Made by a program: the position numbers and the translations under genes. This document shows, in pieces, positions 10,545 to 22,446 of a stretch of DNA of 64,000 bases. How positions within the stretch are numbered: position 1 is the stretch's first letter; every line of letters starts with the position of its first letter. The DNA is from Amblyomma americanum (Eukaryota > Arthropoda > Arachnida > Ixodida > Ixodidae): contig NW_027526652.1 of assembly GCF_052857255.1 (NCBI RefSeq), forward strand, positions 117,026 to 181,025, in the 5' to 3' direction. The notes beneath the pieces are model-generated. The model was given only the letters and a program-made list of their open reading frames with translations, was not told the origin of the DNA and did not search any database.

Positions 10545-13007
10545 CGGAATACAAGTTTTCGCGCAGTTCTGTGAGAAAAAGTTTACACCTTTCTCTCGTC
10601 TACTCTTCGACGTCTTGTAAAATTGAAGTGCGTAAATCTCGTTACTTCCGATCTAAAATGATGTATCCCGTTGTTTTGAGCCGGAATACAAGTTTTCGCG
10701 CAGTGCTGAGAGAAAAAGTTTACACCTTTCTCTCGTCTACTCTTCGACGACTTGTAAAATCGATGCTCGTGAATCTTGCTAGTTTCGTTCTAAAACGATG
10801 TATGCCGTTCTTTTGAGCTGGAATACAAGTTTTCGCGCAGTTCTGAGAAAAAGTTTACACCTTTCTCTCGTCTACTCTTCGACGACTTGTAAAATCGATG
10901 CTCGTCAATTTTGCTAGTTTTGATCTAAAACGATGTATCCCGTTGTTTTGAGCCGGAATACAAGTTTTCGCGCAGTTCTGAGAGAAAAAGTTTACACCTT
11001 TCTCTCGTGTACTCTTCGACGACTTGTAAAATCGATGCTCGTGAATCTTGCTAGTTTCGATCTAAAACGATGTGTCCCGTTGTTTTGAGCCGGAATACAA
11101 GTTTTCGCGCAGTTCTGAGAGAAAAAGTTTACACCTTTCTCTCGTCTACTCTTCGTCGATTTGTAAAATCGATGCTCGTGAATCTTGCTAGTTTCGATCT
11201 AAAACAATGTATCCCGTTGTTTTGAGCCGGAATACAAGTTTTCGCGCAGTTCTGAGAGAAAAAGTTTACGCCTTTCTCTCGTCTACTCTTCGACGATTTG
11301 TAAAATCGATGCTCGTGAATCTTGCTAGTTTCGACCTAAAACGATGTATCCCGTTGTTTTGAGCCGGCATACAAGTTTACGCGCAGTTCTGAGAGAAAAA
11401 GTTTACACCTTCCTCTCGTGTACTCCTCGACGACTTGTAAAATCGATGCTCGTGAATCTTGCTAGTTTCGATCTAAAACGATGTCTCCCGGTGTTTTGAG
11501 CCGGAATACAAGTTTTCGCGCAGTTCTGAAAGAAAAAGTTTACACCTTTCTCTCGTCTACGCTTCGACGACTTGTAAAATTGAAGTGCGTAAATCTCGCT
11601 ACTTTCGATCTAAAATGATGTATCCCATTGTTTTGAGCCGGAATACAAGTTTTCGCGCAGTTCTGAGAGAAAAAGTTTACACCTTTCTCCCGTCTACTCT
11701 TCGACGACTTGTAAAATCGATGCTCGTGAATCTTGCTAGTTTCGTTCTAAAACGATGTATCCCGTTCTTTTGAGCTGGAATACAAGTTTTCGCGCAGTTC
11801 TGAGAGAAAAAGTTTACACCTTTCTCTCGTGTACTCTTCGAAGGCTTGTAAAATCGATGCTCGTGAATCTTGCTAGTTTCGACCTAAAACGATGTATCGC
11901 GTTGTTTTGAGCCGGAATACAAGTTTTCGCACAGTTCTGAGAGAAAAAGTTTACATCTTTCTGTCGTGTACTCTTCGACGACTTGTAAAATCCATGCTCG
12001 TGAATCTTGCTAGTTTCGATCTAAAACAATGTATCCCGTTGTTTTGAGCCAGAATACAAGTTTTCGCGCAGTTCTGAGAGAAAAAGTTTACACCTTTCTC
12101 TCGTCTACTCTTCCACGACTTCTAAAATTGAAGTGCGTAAATCTCGCTACTTTCGACCTAAAATGATGTATCCCGTTATTTTGAGCTGGAATACAAGTTT
12201 TCGCGCAGTTCTGAGAGAAAAACTTTACACCTTTCTCTCGTATACTCTCGAAGACTTGTAAAATCGATGCTCGTGAATCTTGCTAGTTTCGATCTAAAAT
12301 GATCTATCCCTTTGTTTTGAGCCGGAATACAAGTTTTCGTGCAGTTCTGAAAGAAAAAGTTTACACCTTTTTCTCGTCTACTCTTCGAGGACTTGTAAAA
12401 TCAATGCTCGAGAATCTTGCTAGTTTCGATCTAAAACGATGTATCCCGTTGTTTTGAGCCGGAATACAAGTTTTCGCGCAGTTCTGAGAGAAAAAGTTTA
12501 CACCTTTCTCTCGTCTACGCTTCGACGACTTGTAAAATTGAAGTGCGTAAATCTCGCTACTTTCGATCTAAAATGATGTATCCCATTGTTTTGAGCCGGA
12601 ATACAAGTTTTCGCGCAGTTCTGAGAGAAAAAGTTTACACCTTTCTCTCGTCTACTCTTCGAGGACTTGTAAAATCGATGCTCGAGAATCTTGCTAGTTT
12701 CGATCTAAAACGATGTATCCCGTTGTTTTGAGCCAGAATACAAGTTTTCGCGCAGTTCTGAGAGAAAAAGCTTACACCATTCTCTCGTCTACTCTTCGAC
12801 GATTTGTAAAATCGATGCTCGTGAATCTTGCTAGTTTCGACCTAAAAGGATGTATCCCGTTGTTTTGAGCCGGAATACAAGTTTTCGCACAGTTCTGAGA
12901 GAAAAAGTTTACACCTTTCTCTCGTATACTGTTCGAAGACTTGTAAACTCGATGCTCGTGAATCTTGCTAGTTTCGATCTAAAACGATGTATCCCGTTGT
13001 TTTGAGC
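10545..13007 (+). repeat. 18-mer higher-order unit (2463 bp) with an aberrant i-like monomer
   Basis: Order a-b-c-d/e-f-g-h-i-j-k-l-i'-e'-m-i-m-n-o/p, after which a-b-c restarts at 13008. Length is 18 x 137 minus 2 (c) minus 1 (the monomer at 12187). The monomer at 12050 is unusual: it has TTCCACGACTTCTAAAATTG, a type i 80-101 tract with CGACCT, and ends CCCGTTATTTTGAGCT. The next (12187-12322, 136 bp) has ATACTCTCGAAG and ends ATCTATCCCTTTG. Neither fits the standard types. Both recur at +9439. Confidence 0.85.
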
Positions 13008-13144
13008 CGGAATACAAGTTTTCGCGCAGTTCTGTGAGAAAAAGTTTACACCTTTCTCTCGTCTACTCTTCGACGTCTTGTAAAATTGAAGTGCGTAAAT
13101 CTCGTTACTTCCGATCTAAAATGATGTATCCCGTTGTTTTGAGC

Positions 13145-14648
13145 CGGAATACAAGTTTTCGCGCAGTGCTGAGAGAAAAAGTTTACACCTTTCTCTCGTC
13201 TACTCTTCGACGACTTGTAAAATCGATGCTCGTGAATCTTGCTAGTTTCGTTCTAAAACGATGTATGCCGTTCTTTTGAGCTGGAATACAAGTTTTCGCG
13301 CAGTTCTGAGAAAAAGTTTACACCTTTCTCTCGTCTACTCTTCGACGACTTGTAAAATCGATGCTCGTCAATTTTGCTAGTTTTGATCTAAAACGATGTA
13401 TCCCGTTGTTTTGAGCCGGAATACAAGTTTTCGCGCAGTTCTGAGAGAAAAAGTTTACACCTTTCTCTCGTGTACTCTTCGACGACTTGTAAAATCGATG
13501 CTCGTGAATCTTGCTAGTTTCGATCTAAAACAATGTGTCCCGTTGTTTTGAGCCGGAATACAAGTTTTCGCGCAGTTCTGAGAGAAAAAGTTTACACCTT
13601 TCTCTCGTCTACTCTTCGTCGACTTGTAAAATCGATGCTCGTGAATCTTGCTAGTTTCGATCTAAAACAATGTATCCCGTTGTTTTGAGCCGGAATACAA
13701 GTTTTCGCGCAGTTGTGAGAGAAAAAGTTTACGCCTTTCTCTCGTCTACTCTTCGACGATTTGTAAAATCGATGCTCGTGAATCTTGCTAGTTTCGACCT
13801 AAAACGATATATCCCGTTGTTTTGAGCCGGCATACAAGTTTACGCGCAGTTCTGAGAGAAAAAGTTTACACCTTCCTCTCGTGTACTCCTCGACGACTTG
13901 TAAAATCGATGCTCGTGAATCTTGCTAGTTTCGATCTAAAACGATGTCTCCCGGTGTTTTGAGCCGGAATACAAGTTTTCGCGCAGTTCTGAGAGAAAAA
14001 GTTTACACCTTTCTCTCGTCTACGCTTCGACGACTTGTAAAATTGAAGTGCGTAAATCTCGCTACTTTCGATCTAAAATGATGTATCCCATTGTTTTGAG
14101 CCGGAATACAAGTTTTCGCGCAGTTCTGAGAGAAAAAGTTTACACCTTTCTCCCGTCTACTCTTCGACGACTTGTAAAATCTATGCTCGTGAATCTTGCT
14201 AGTTTCGTTCTAAAACGATGTATCCCGTTCTTTTGAGCTGGAATACAAGTTTTCGCGCAGTTCTGAGAGAAAAAGTTTACACCTTTCTCTCGTGTACTCT
14301 TCGAAGGCTTGTAAAATCGATGCTCGTGAATCTTGCTAGTTTCGACCTAAAACGATGTATCGCGTTGTTTTGAGCCGGAATACAAGTTTTCGCACAGTTC
14401 TGAGAGAAACGTTTACATTTTTCTGTCGTGTACTCTTCGACGACTTGTAAAATCCATGCTCGTGAATCTTGCTAGTTTCGATCTAAAACAATGTATCCCG
14501 TTGTTTTGAGCCAGAATACAAGTTTTCGCGCAGTTCTGAGAGAAAAAGTTTACACCTTTCTCTCGTCTACTCTTCGACGTCTTGTAAAATTGAAGTGCGT
14601 AAATCTCGTTACTTCCGATCTAAAATGATGTATCCCGTTGTTTTGAGC
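13145..14648 (+). repeat. 11-mer higher-order repeat, copy 1 (1504 bp)
   Basis: Order b-c-d/e-f-g-h-i-j-k-l-a from 13145, repeated from 14649 at an offset of 1504 bp (11 x 137 minus 2 for c and minus 1 for l). Shared private markers are CAATGTGTCCC in d/e, GCAGTTGTGAG and GATATATCCC in g, and the 136-bp l with ACATTTTTCTGTCG. The closing a at 14512 begins with the CCAG of a post-l monomer and has CTGAGAG instead of CTGTGAG, so it is itself a junction. Confidence 0.88.
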
Positions 14649-16562
14649 CGGAATACAAGTTTTCGCGCAGTGCTGAGAGAAAAAGTTTACACCTTTCTCT
14701 CGTCTACTCTTCGACGACTTGTAAAATCGATGCTCGTGAATCTTGCTAGTTTCGTTCTAAAACGATGTATGCCGTTCTTTTGAGCTGGAATACAAGTTTT
14801 CGCGCAGTTCTGAGAAAAAGTTTACACCTTTCTCTCGTCTACTCTTCGACGACTTGTAAAATCGATGCTCGTCAATTTTGCTAGTTTTGATCTAAAACGA
14901 TGTATCCCGTTGTTTTGAGCCGGAATACAAGTTTTCGCGCAGTTCTGAGAGAAAAAGTTTACACCTTTCTCTCGTGTACTCTTCGACGACTTGTAAAATC
15001 GATGCTCGTGAATCTTGCTAGTTTCGATCTAAAACAATGTGTCCCGTTGTTTTGAGCCGGAATACAAGTTTTCGCGCAGTTCTGAGAGAAAAAGTTTACA
15101 CCTTTCTCTCGTCTACTCTTCGTCGACTTGTAAAATCGATGCTCGTGAATCTTGCTAGTTTCGATCTAAAACAATGTATCCCGTTGTTTTGAGCCGGAAT
15201 ACAAGTTTTCGCGCAGTTGTGAGAGAAAAAGTTTACGCCTTTCTCTCGTCTACTCTTCGACGATTTGTAAAATCGATGCTCGTGAATCTTGCTAGTTTCG
15301 ACCTAAAACGATATATCCCGTTGTTTTGAGCCGGCATACAAGTTTACGCGCAGTTCTGAGAGAAAAAGTTTACACCTTCCTCTCGTGTACTCCTCGACGA
15401 CTTGTAAAATCGATGCTCGTGAATCTTGCTAGTTTCGATCTAAAACGATGTCTCCCGGTGTTTTGAGCCGGAATACAAGTTTTCGCGCAGTTCTGAGAGA
15501 AAAAGTTTACACCTTTCTCTCGTCTACGCTTCGACGACTTGTAAAATTGAAGTGCGTAAATCTCGCTACTTTCGATCTAAAATGATGTATCCCATTGTTT
15601 TGAGCCGGAATACAAGTTTTCGCGCAGTTCTGAGAGAAAAAGTTTACACCTTTCTCCCGTCTACTCTTCGACGACTTGTAAAATCTATGCTCGTGAATCT
15701 TGCTAGTTTCGTTCTAAAACGATGTATCCCGTTCTTTTGAGCTGGAATACAAGTTTTCGCGCAGTTCTGAGAGAAAAAGTTTACACCTTTCTCTCGTGTA
15801 CTCTTCGAAGGCTTGTAAAATCGATGCTCGTGAATCTTGCTAGTTTCGACCTAAAACGATGTATCGCGTTGTTTTGAGCCGGAATACAAGTTTTCGCACA
15901 GTTCTGAGAGAAAAGTTTACATTTTTCTGTCGTGTACTCTTCGACGACTTGTAAAATCCATGCTCGTGAATCTTGCTAGTTTCGATCTAAAACAATGTAT
16001 CCCGTTGTTTTGAGCCAGAATACAAGTTTTCGCGCAGTTCTGAGAGAAAAAGTTTACACCTTTCTCTCGTCTACTCTTCGAGGACTTGTAAAATCGATGC
16101 TCGAGAATCTTGCTAGTTTCGATCTAAAACGATGTATCCCGTTGTTTTGAGCCGGAATACAAGTTTTCGCGCAGTTCTGAGAGAAAAAGCTTACACCATT
16201 CTCTCGTCTACTCTTCGACGATTTGTAAAATCGATGCTCGTTAATCTTGCTAGTTTCGACCTAAAAGGATGTATCCGTTGTTTTGAGCCGGAATACAAGT
16301 TTTCGCACAGTTGTGAGAGAAAAAGTTTACACCTTTCTCTCGTGTACTCTTCGAGGACTTGTAAAATTGATGCTCGTGAATGCAGCTAGTTTCGATCTAA
16401 AACGATGTATCCCGTTGTTTTGAGCCGGCATACAAGTTTTCGCGCAGTTCTGAGAGAAAAAGTTTACACCTTTCTCTCGTATACTGTTCGAAGACTTGTA
16501 AACTCGATGCTCGTGAATCTTGCTAGTTTCGATCTAAAACGATGTATCCCGTTGTTTTGAGC
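14512..16562 (+). repeat. Near-complete ancestral order a to p (15 monomers, 2051 bp)
   Basis: The monomers run a-b-c-d/e-f-g-h-i-j-k-l-m-n-o-p and then a again at 16563. Only the d/e pair is fused; every other type is present in order. n (16153-16288) is 136 bp because GTATCCCG reads GTATCCG. o (16289-16425) has TGTACTCTTCGAGG, an m-like patch, and GAATGCAGC. Overlap with a-b-c-d-e-f-g-h-i-j at 29427 gives an inferred full 16-mer. This is the best single template for the family's HOR. Confidence 0.8.
14649..16015 (+). repeat. 11-mer higher-order repeat, copy 2 (10 monomers before divergence)
   Basis: Repeats b to l of the previous unit at +1504. It diverges after l (15880-16015): copy 1 continues with a at 14512, this copy continues with m at 16016. 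The l monomers of both copies are 136 bp, but one reads GAGAGAAACGTTT and the other GAGAGAAAAGTTT. Only this version is present in the second segmental copy near 23815, so either the duplicated segment had a single 11-mer or one was lost there. Confidence 0.85.
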
Positions 16563-18204
16563 CGGAATACAAGTTTTCGCGCAGTTCTGTGAGAAAACGT
16601 TTACACCTTTCTGTCGTCTACTCTTCGACGTCTTGTAAAATTGAAGTGCGTAAATCTCGCTACTTTCGATCTAAAATGATGTATCCTGTTGTTTTGAGCC
16701 GGAATACAAGTTTTCGCGCAGTGCTGAGAGAAAAAGTTTACACCTTTCTCTCGTCTACTCTTCGACGACTTGTAAAATCGATGCTCGTGAATCTTGCTAG
16801 TTTCGTTCTAAAACGATGTATGCCGTTCTTTTGAGCTGGAATACAAGTTTTCGCGCAGTTCTGAGAAAAAGTTTACACCTTTCTCTCGTCTACTCTTCGA
16901 CGACTTGTAAAATCGATGCTTGTCAATTTTGCTAGTTTTGATCTAAAACGATGTATCCCGTTGTTTTGAGCCGGAATACAAGTTTTCGCGCAGTTCTGAG
17001 AGAAAAAGTTTACACCTTTCTCTCGTCTACTCTTCGAGGACTTGTAAAATCGATGCTCGAGAATCTTGCTAGTTTCGATCTAAAACAATGTATCCCGTTG
17101 TTTTGAGCCAGAATACAAGTTTTCGCGCAGTTCTGAGAGAAAAAGCTTACACCATTCTCTCGTCTACTCTTCGACGATTTGTAAAATCGATGCTCGTGAA
17201 TCTTGCTAGTTTCGACCTAAAAGGATGTATCCCGTTGTTTTGAGCCGGAATACAAGTTTTCGCACAGTTCTGAGAGAAAAAGTTTACACCTTTCTCTCGT
17301 ATACTGTTCGAAGACTTGTAAATTCGATGCTCGTGAATCTTGCTAGTTTCGATCTAAAACGATGTATCCCGTTGTTTTGAGCCGGAATACAAGTTTTCGC
17401 GCAGTTCTGAGAGAAAAAGTTTACGCCTTGCTCTCGTCTACTCTTCGACGACTTGTAAAATCGATGCTCGTCAATTTTGCTAGTTTTGATCTAAAACGAT
17501 GTATCCCGTTGTTTTGAGCTGGAATACAAGTTTTCGCGCAGTTCTGAGAGAAAAAGTTTACACCTTTCTCTCGTGTACTCTTCGACGACTTGTAAAATCG
17601 ATGCTCGTGAATCTTGCTAGTTTCGACCTAAAAGGATGTATCCCGTTGTTTTGAGCCGGAATACAAGTTTTCGCACAGTTCTGAGAGAAAAAGTTTACAC
17701 CTTTCTCTCGTATACTGTTCGAAGACTTGTAAATTCGATGCTCGTGAATCTTGCTAGTTTCGATCTAAAACGATGTATCCCATTGTTTTGAGCCGGAATA
17801 CAAGTTTTCGCGCAGTTCTGAGAGAAAAAGTTTACACCTTTCTCTCGTCTACTCTTCGAGGACTTGTAAAATCGATGCTCGAGAATCTTGCTAGTTTCGA
17901 TCTAAAACAATGTATCCCGTTGTTTTGAGCCAGAATACAAGTTTTCGCGCAGTTCTGAGAGAAAAAGCTTACACCATTCTCTCGTCTACTCTTCGACGAT
18001 TTGTAAAATCGATGCTCGTGAATCTTGCTAGTTTCGACCTAAAAGGATGTATCCCGTTGTTTTGAGCCGGCATACAAGATTACGCGCAGTTCTGAGAGAA
18101 AAAGTTTACACCTTTCTCTTGTCTACTCTTCGACGACTTGTAAAATCGATGCTCGTGAATCTTGCTAGTTTCGTTCTAAAACGATGTATGCCGTTCTTTT
18201 GAGC

Positions 18205-18339
18205 TGGAATACAAGTTTTCGCGCAGTTCTGAGAAAAAGTTTACACCTTTCTCTCGTGTACTCTTCGACGACTTGTAAAATCCATGCTCGTGAATCTTGC
18301 TAGGTTCGATCTAAAACAATGTATCCCGTTGTTTTGAGC
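18205..18339 (+). repeat. Fusion monomer c/l (135 bp), site of a one-monomer deletion
   Basis: In copy 1 the corresponding place holds c (8629-8763) followed by a d/l hybrid (8764-8900). Here one monomer starts with the c deletion (CTGAGAAAAAG) and continues with GTGTACTC, ATCCATGC and TAGGTTCG of the d/l hybrid. Exactly 137 bp is missing, with no scar, as expected for in-register exchange between neighbours. Confidence 0.88.
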
Positions 18340-21300
18340 CAGAATACAAGTTTTCGCGCAGTTCTGAGAGAAAAAGTTTACGCCTTTCTCTCGTCTACTC
18401 TTCGACGATTTGTAAAATCGATGCTCGTGAATCTTGCTAGTTTCGACCTAAAACGATGTATCCCGTTGTTTTGAGCCGGCATACAAGTTTAAGCGCAGTT
18501 CTGAGAGAAAAAGTTTACACCTTCCTCTCGTGTACTCCTCGACGACTTGTAAAATCGATGCTCGTGAATCTTGCTAGTTTCGATCTAAAACGATGTCTCC
18601 CGGTGTTTTGAGCCGGAATACAAGTTTTCGCGCAGTTCTGAGAGAAAAAGTTTACACCTTTCTCTCGTCTACGCTTCGACGACTTGTAAAATTGAAGTGC
18701 GTAAATCTCGCTACTTTCGATCTAAAATGATGTATCCCATTGTTTTGAGCCGGAATACAAGTTTTCGCGCAGTTCTGAGAGAAAAAGTTTACACCTTTCT
18801 CCCGTCTACTCTTCGACGACTTGTAAAATCGATGCTCGTGAATCTTGCTAGTTTCGTTCTAAAACGATGTATCCCGTTCTTTTGAGCTGGAATACAAGTT
18901 TTCGCGCAGTTCTGAGAGAAAAAGTTTACACCTTTCTCTCGTGTACTCTTCGAAGGCTTGTAAAATCGATGCTCGTGAATCTTGCTAGTTTCGACCTAAA
19001 ACGATGTATCGCGTTGTTTTGAGCCGGAATACAAGTTTTCGCACAGATCTGAGAGAAAAAGTTTACATCTTTCTCTCGTGTACTCTTCGACGACTTGTAA
19101 TATCCATGCTCGTGAATCTTGCTAGTTTCGATCTAAAACAATGTATCCCGTTGTTTTGAGCCAGAATACAAGTTTTCGCGCAGTTCTGAGAGAAAAAGTT
19201 TACGCCTTTCTCTCGTCTACTCTTCGACGATTTGTAAAATCGATGCTCGTGAATCTTGCTAGTTTCGACCTAAAACGATGTATCCCGTTGTTTTGAGCCG
19301 GCATACAAGTTTACACGCAGTTCTGAGAGAAAAAGTTTACACCTTCCTCTCGTGTACTCCTCGACGACTTGTAAAATCGATGCTCGTGAATCTTGCTAGT
19401 TTCGATCTAAAACGATGTCTCCCGGTGTTTTGAGCCGGAATACAAGTTTTCGCGCAGTTCCGAGAGAAAAAGTTTACACCTTTCTCTCGTCTACGCTTCG
19501 ACGACTTGTAAAATTGAAGTGCGTAAATCTCGCTACTTTCGATCTAAAATGATGTATCCCATTGTTTTGAGCCGGAATACAAGTTTTCGCGCAGTTCTGA
19601 GAGAAAAAGTTTACACCTTTCTCTCGTCTACTCTTCGAGGACTTGTAAAATCGATGCTCGAGAATCTTGCTAGTTTCAATCTAAAACGATGTATCCCGTT
19701 GTTTTGAGCCAGAATACAAGTTTCCGCGCAGTTCTGAGAGAAAAAGCTTACACCATTCTCTCGTCTACTCTTCGACGATTTGTAAAATCGATGCTCGTGA
19801 ATCTTGCTAGTTTCGACCTAAAAGGATGTATCCCGTTGTTTTGAGCCGGAATACAAGTTTTCGCACAGTTCTGAGAGAAAAAGTTTACACCTTTCTCTCG
19901 TATACTGTTCGAAGACTTGTAAACTCGATGCTCGTGAATCTTGCTAGTTTCGATCTAAAACGATGTATCCCGTTGTTTTGAGCCGGAATACAAGTTTTCG
20001 CGCAGTTCTGTGAGAAAAAGTTTACACCTTTCTCTCGTCTACTCTTCGACGTCTTGTAAAATTGAAGTGCGTAAATCTCGTTACTTCCGATCTAAAATGA
20101 TGTATCCCGTTGTTTTGAGCCGGAATACAAGTTTTCGCGCAGTGCTGAGAGAAAAAGTTTACACCTTTCTCTCGTCTACTCTTCGACGACTTGTAAAATC
20201 GATGCTCGTGAATCTTGCTAGTTTCGTTCTAAAACGATGTATGCCGTTCTTTTGAGCTGGAATACAAGTTTTCGCGCAGTTCTGAGAAAAAGTTTACACC
20301 TTTCTCTCGTCTACTCTTCGACGACTTGTAAAATCGATGCTCGTCAATTTTGCTAGTTTTGATCTAAAACGATGTATCCCGTTGTTTTGAGCCGGAATAC
20401 AAGTTTTCGCGCAGTTCTGAGAGAAAAAGTTTACACCTTTCTCTCGTGTACTCTTCGACGACTTGTAAAATCGATGCTCGTGAATCTTGCTAGTTTCGAT
20501 CTAAAACGATGTGTCCCGTTGTTTTGAGCCGGAATACAAGTTTTCGCGCAGTTCTGAGAGAAAAAGTTTACACCTTTCTCTCGTCTACTCTTCGTCGATT
20601 TGTAAAATCGATGCTCGTGAATCTTGCTAGTTTCGATCTAAAACAATGTATCCCGTTGTTTTGAGCCGGAATACAAGTTTTCGCGCAGTTCTGAGAGAAA
20701 AAGTTTACGCCTTTCTCTCGTCTACTCTTCGACGATTTGTAAAATCGATGCTCGTGAATCTTGCTAGTTTCGACCTAAAACGATGTATCCCGTTGTTTTG
20801 AGCCGGCATACAAGTTTACGCGCAGTTCTGAGAGAAAAAGTTTACACCTTCCTCTCGTGTACTCCTCGACGACTTGTAAAATCGATGCTCGTGAATCTTG
20901 CTAGTTTCGATCTAAAACGATGTCTCCCGGTGTTTTGAGCCGGAATACAAGTTTTCGCGCAGTTCTGAAAGAAAAAGTTTACACCTTTCTCTCGTCTACG
21001 CTTCGACGACTTGTAAAATTGAAGTGCGTAAATCTCGCTACTTTCGATCTAAAATGATGTATCCCATTGTTTTGAGCCGGAATACAAGTTTTCGCGCAGT
21101 TCTGAGAGAAAAAGTTTACACCTTTCTCCCGTCTACTCTTCGACGACTTGTAAAATCGATGCTCGTGAATCTTGCTAGTTTCGTTCTAAAACGATGTATC
21201 CCGTTCTTTTGAGCTGGAATACAAGTTTTCGCGCAGTTCTGAGAGAAAAAGTTTACACCTTTCTCTCGTGTACTCTTCGAAGGCTTGTAAAATCGATGCT

Positions 21301-22446
21301 CGTGAATCTTGCTAGTTTCGACCTAAAACGATGTATCGCGTTGTTTTGAGCCGGAATACAAGTTTTCGCACAGTTCTGAGAGAAAAAGTTTACATCTTTC
21401 TGTCGTGTACTCTTCGACGACTTGTAAAATCCATGCTCGTGAATCTTGCTAGTTTCGATCTAAAACAATGTATCCCGTTGTTTTGAGCCAGAATACAAGT
21501 TTTCGCGCAGTTCTGAGAGAAAAAGTTTACACCTTTCTCTCGTCTACACTTCCACGACTTCTAAAATTGAAGTGCGTAAATCTCGCTACTTTCGACCTAA
21601 AATGATGTATCCCGTTATTTTGAGCTGGAATACAAGTTTTCGCGCAGTTCTGAGAGAAAAACTTTACACCTTTCTCTCGTATACTCTCGAAGACTTGTAA
21701 AATCGATGCTCGTGAATCTTGCTAGTTTCGATCTAAAATGATCTATCCCTTTGTTTTGAGCCGGAATACAAGTTTTCGTGCAGTTCTGAAAGAAAAAGTT
21801 TACACCTTTTTCTCGTCTACTCTTCGAGGACTTGTAAAATCAATGCTCGAGAATCTTGCTAGTTTCGATCTAAAACGATGTATCCCGTTGTTTTGAGCCG
21901 GAATACAAGTTTTCGCGCAGTTCTGAGAGAAAAAGTTTACACCTTTCTCTCGTCTACGCTTCGACGACTTGTAAAATTGAAGTGCGTAAATCTCGCTACT
22001 TTCGATCTAAAATGATGTATCCCATTGTTTTGAGCCGGAATACAAGTTTTCGCGCAGTTCTGAGAGAAAAAGTTTACACCTTTCTCTCGTCTACTCTTCG
22101 AGGACTTGTAAAATCGATGCTCGAGAATCTTGCTAGTTTCGATCTAAAACGATGTATCCCGTTGTTTTGAGCCAGAATACAAGTTTTCGCGCAGTTCTGA
22201 GAGAAAAAGCTTACACCATTCTCTCGTCTACTCTTCGACGATTTGTAAAATCGATGCTCGTGAATCTTGCTAGTTTCGACCTAAAAGGATGTATCCCGTT
22301 GTTTTGAGCCGGAATACAAGTTTTCGCACAGTTCTGAGAGAAAAAGTTTACACCTTTCTCTCGTATACTGTTCGAAGACTTGTAAACTCGATGCTCGTGA
22401 ATCTTGCTAGTTTCGATCTAAAACGATGTATCCCGTTGTTTTGAGC

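Larger units (their letters stand above)
7396..16971 (+). repeat. Large tandem segmental duplication, copy 1 (9576 bp)
   Basis: The segment begins with type m at 7396 and ends with c at 16837-16971; at 16972 the same m restarts, so the two copies abut. The internal order is m-n-o/p-g/c-d/n-o/p-m-n-b-c-d/l-g-h, then i-j-k-l-g-h at 9175, i-m-n-o/p at 9997, the 18-mer at 10545 and the 11-mer pair from 13145. Private junction monomers such as d/n at 7944 and d/l at 8764 recur in the second copy or show how it was altered. The offset to copy 2 is 9576 at the left and 9439 and then 7935 further right. Confidence 0.9.
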
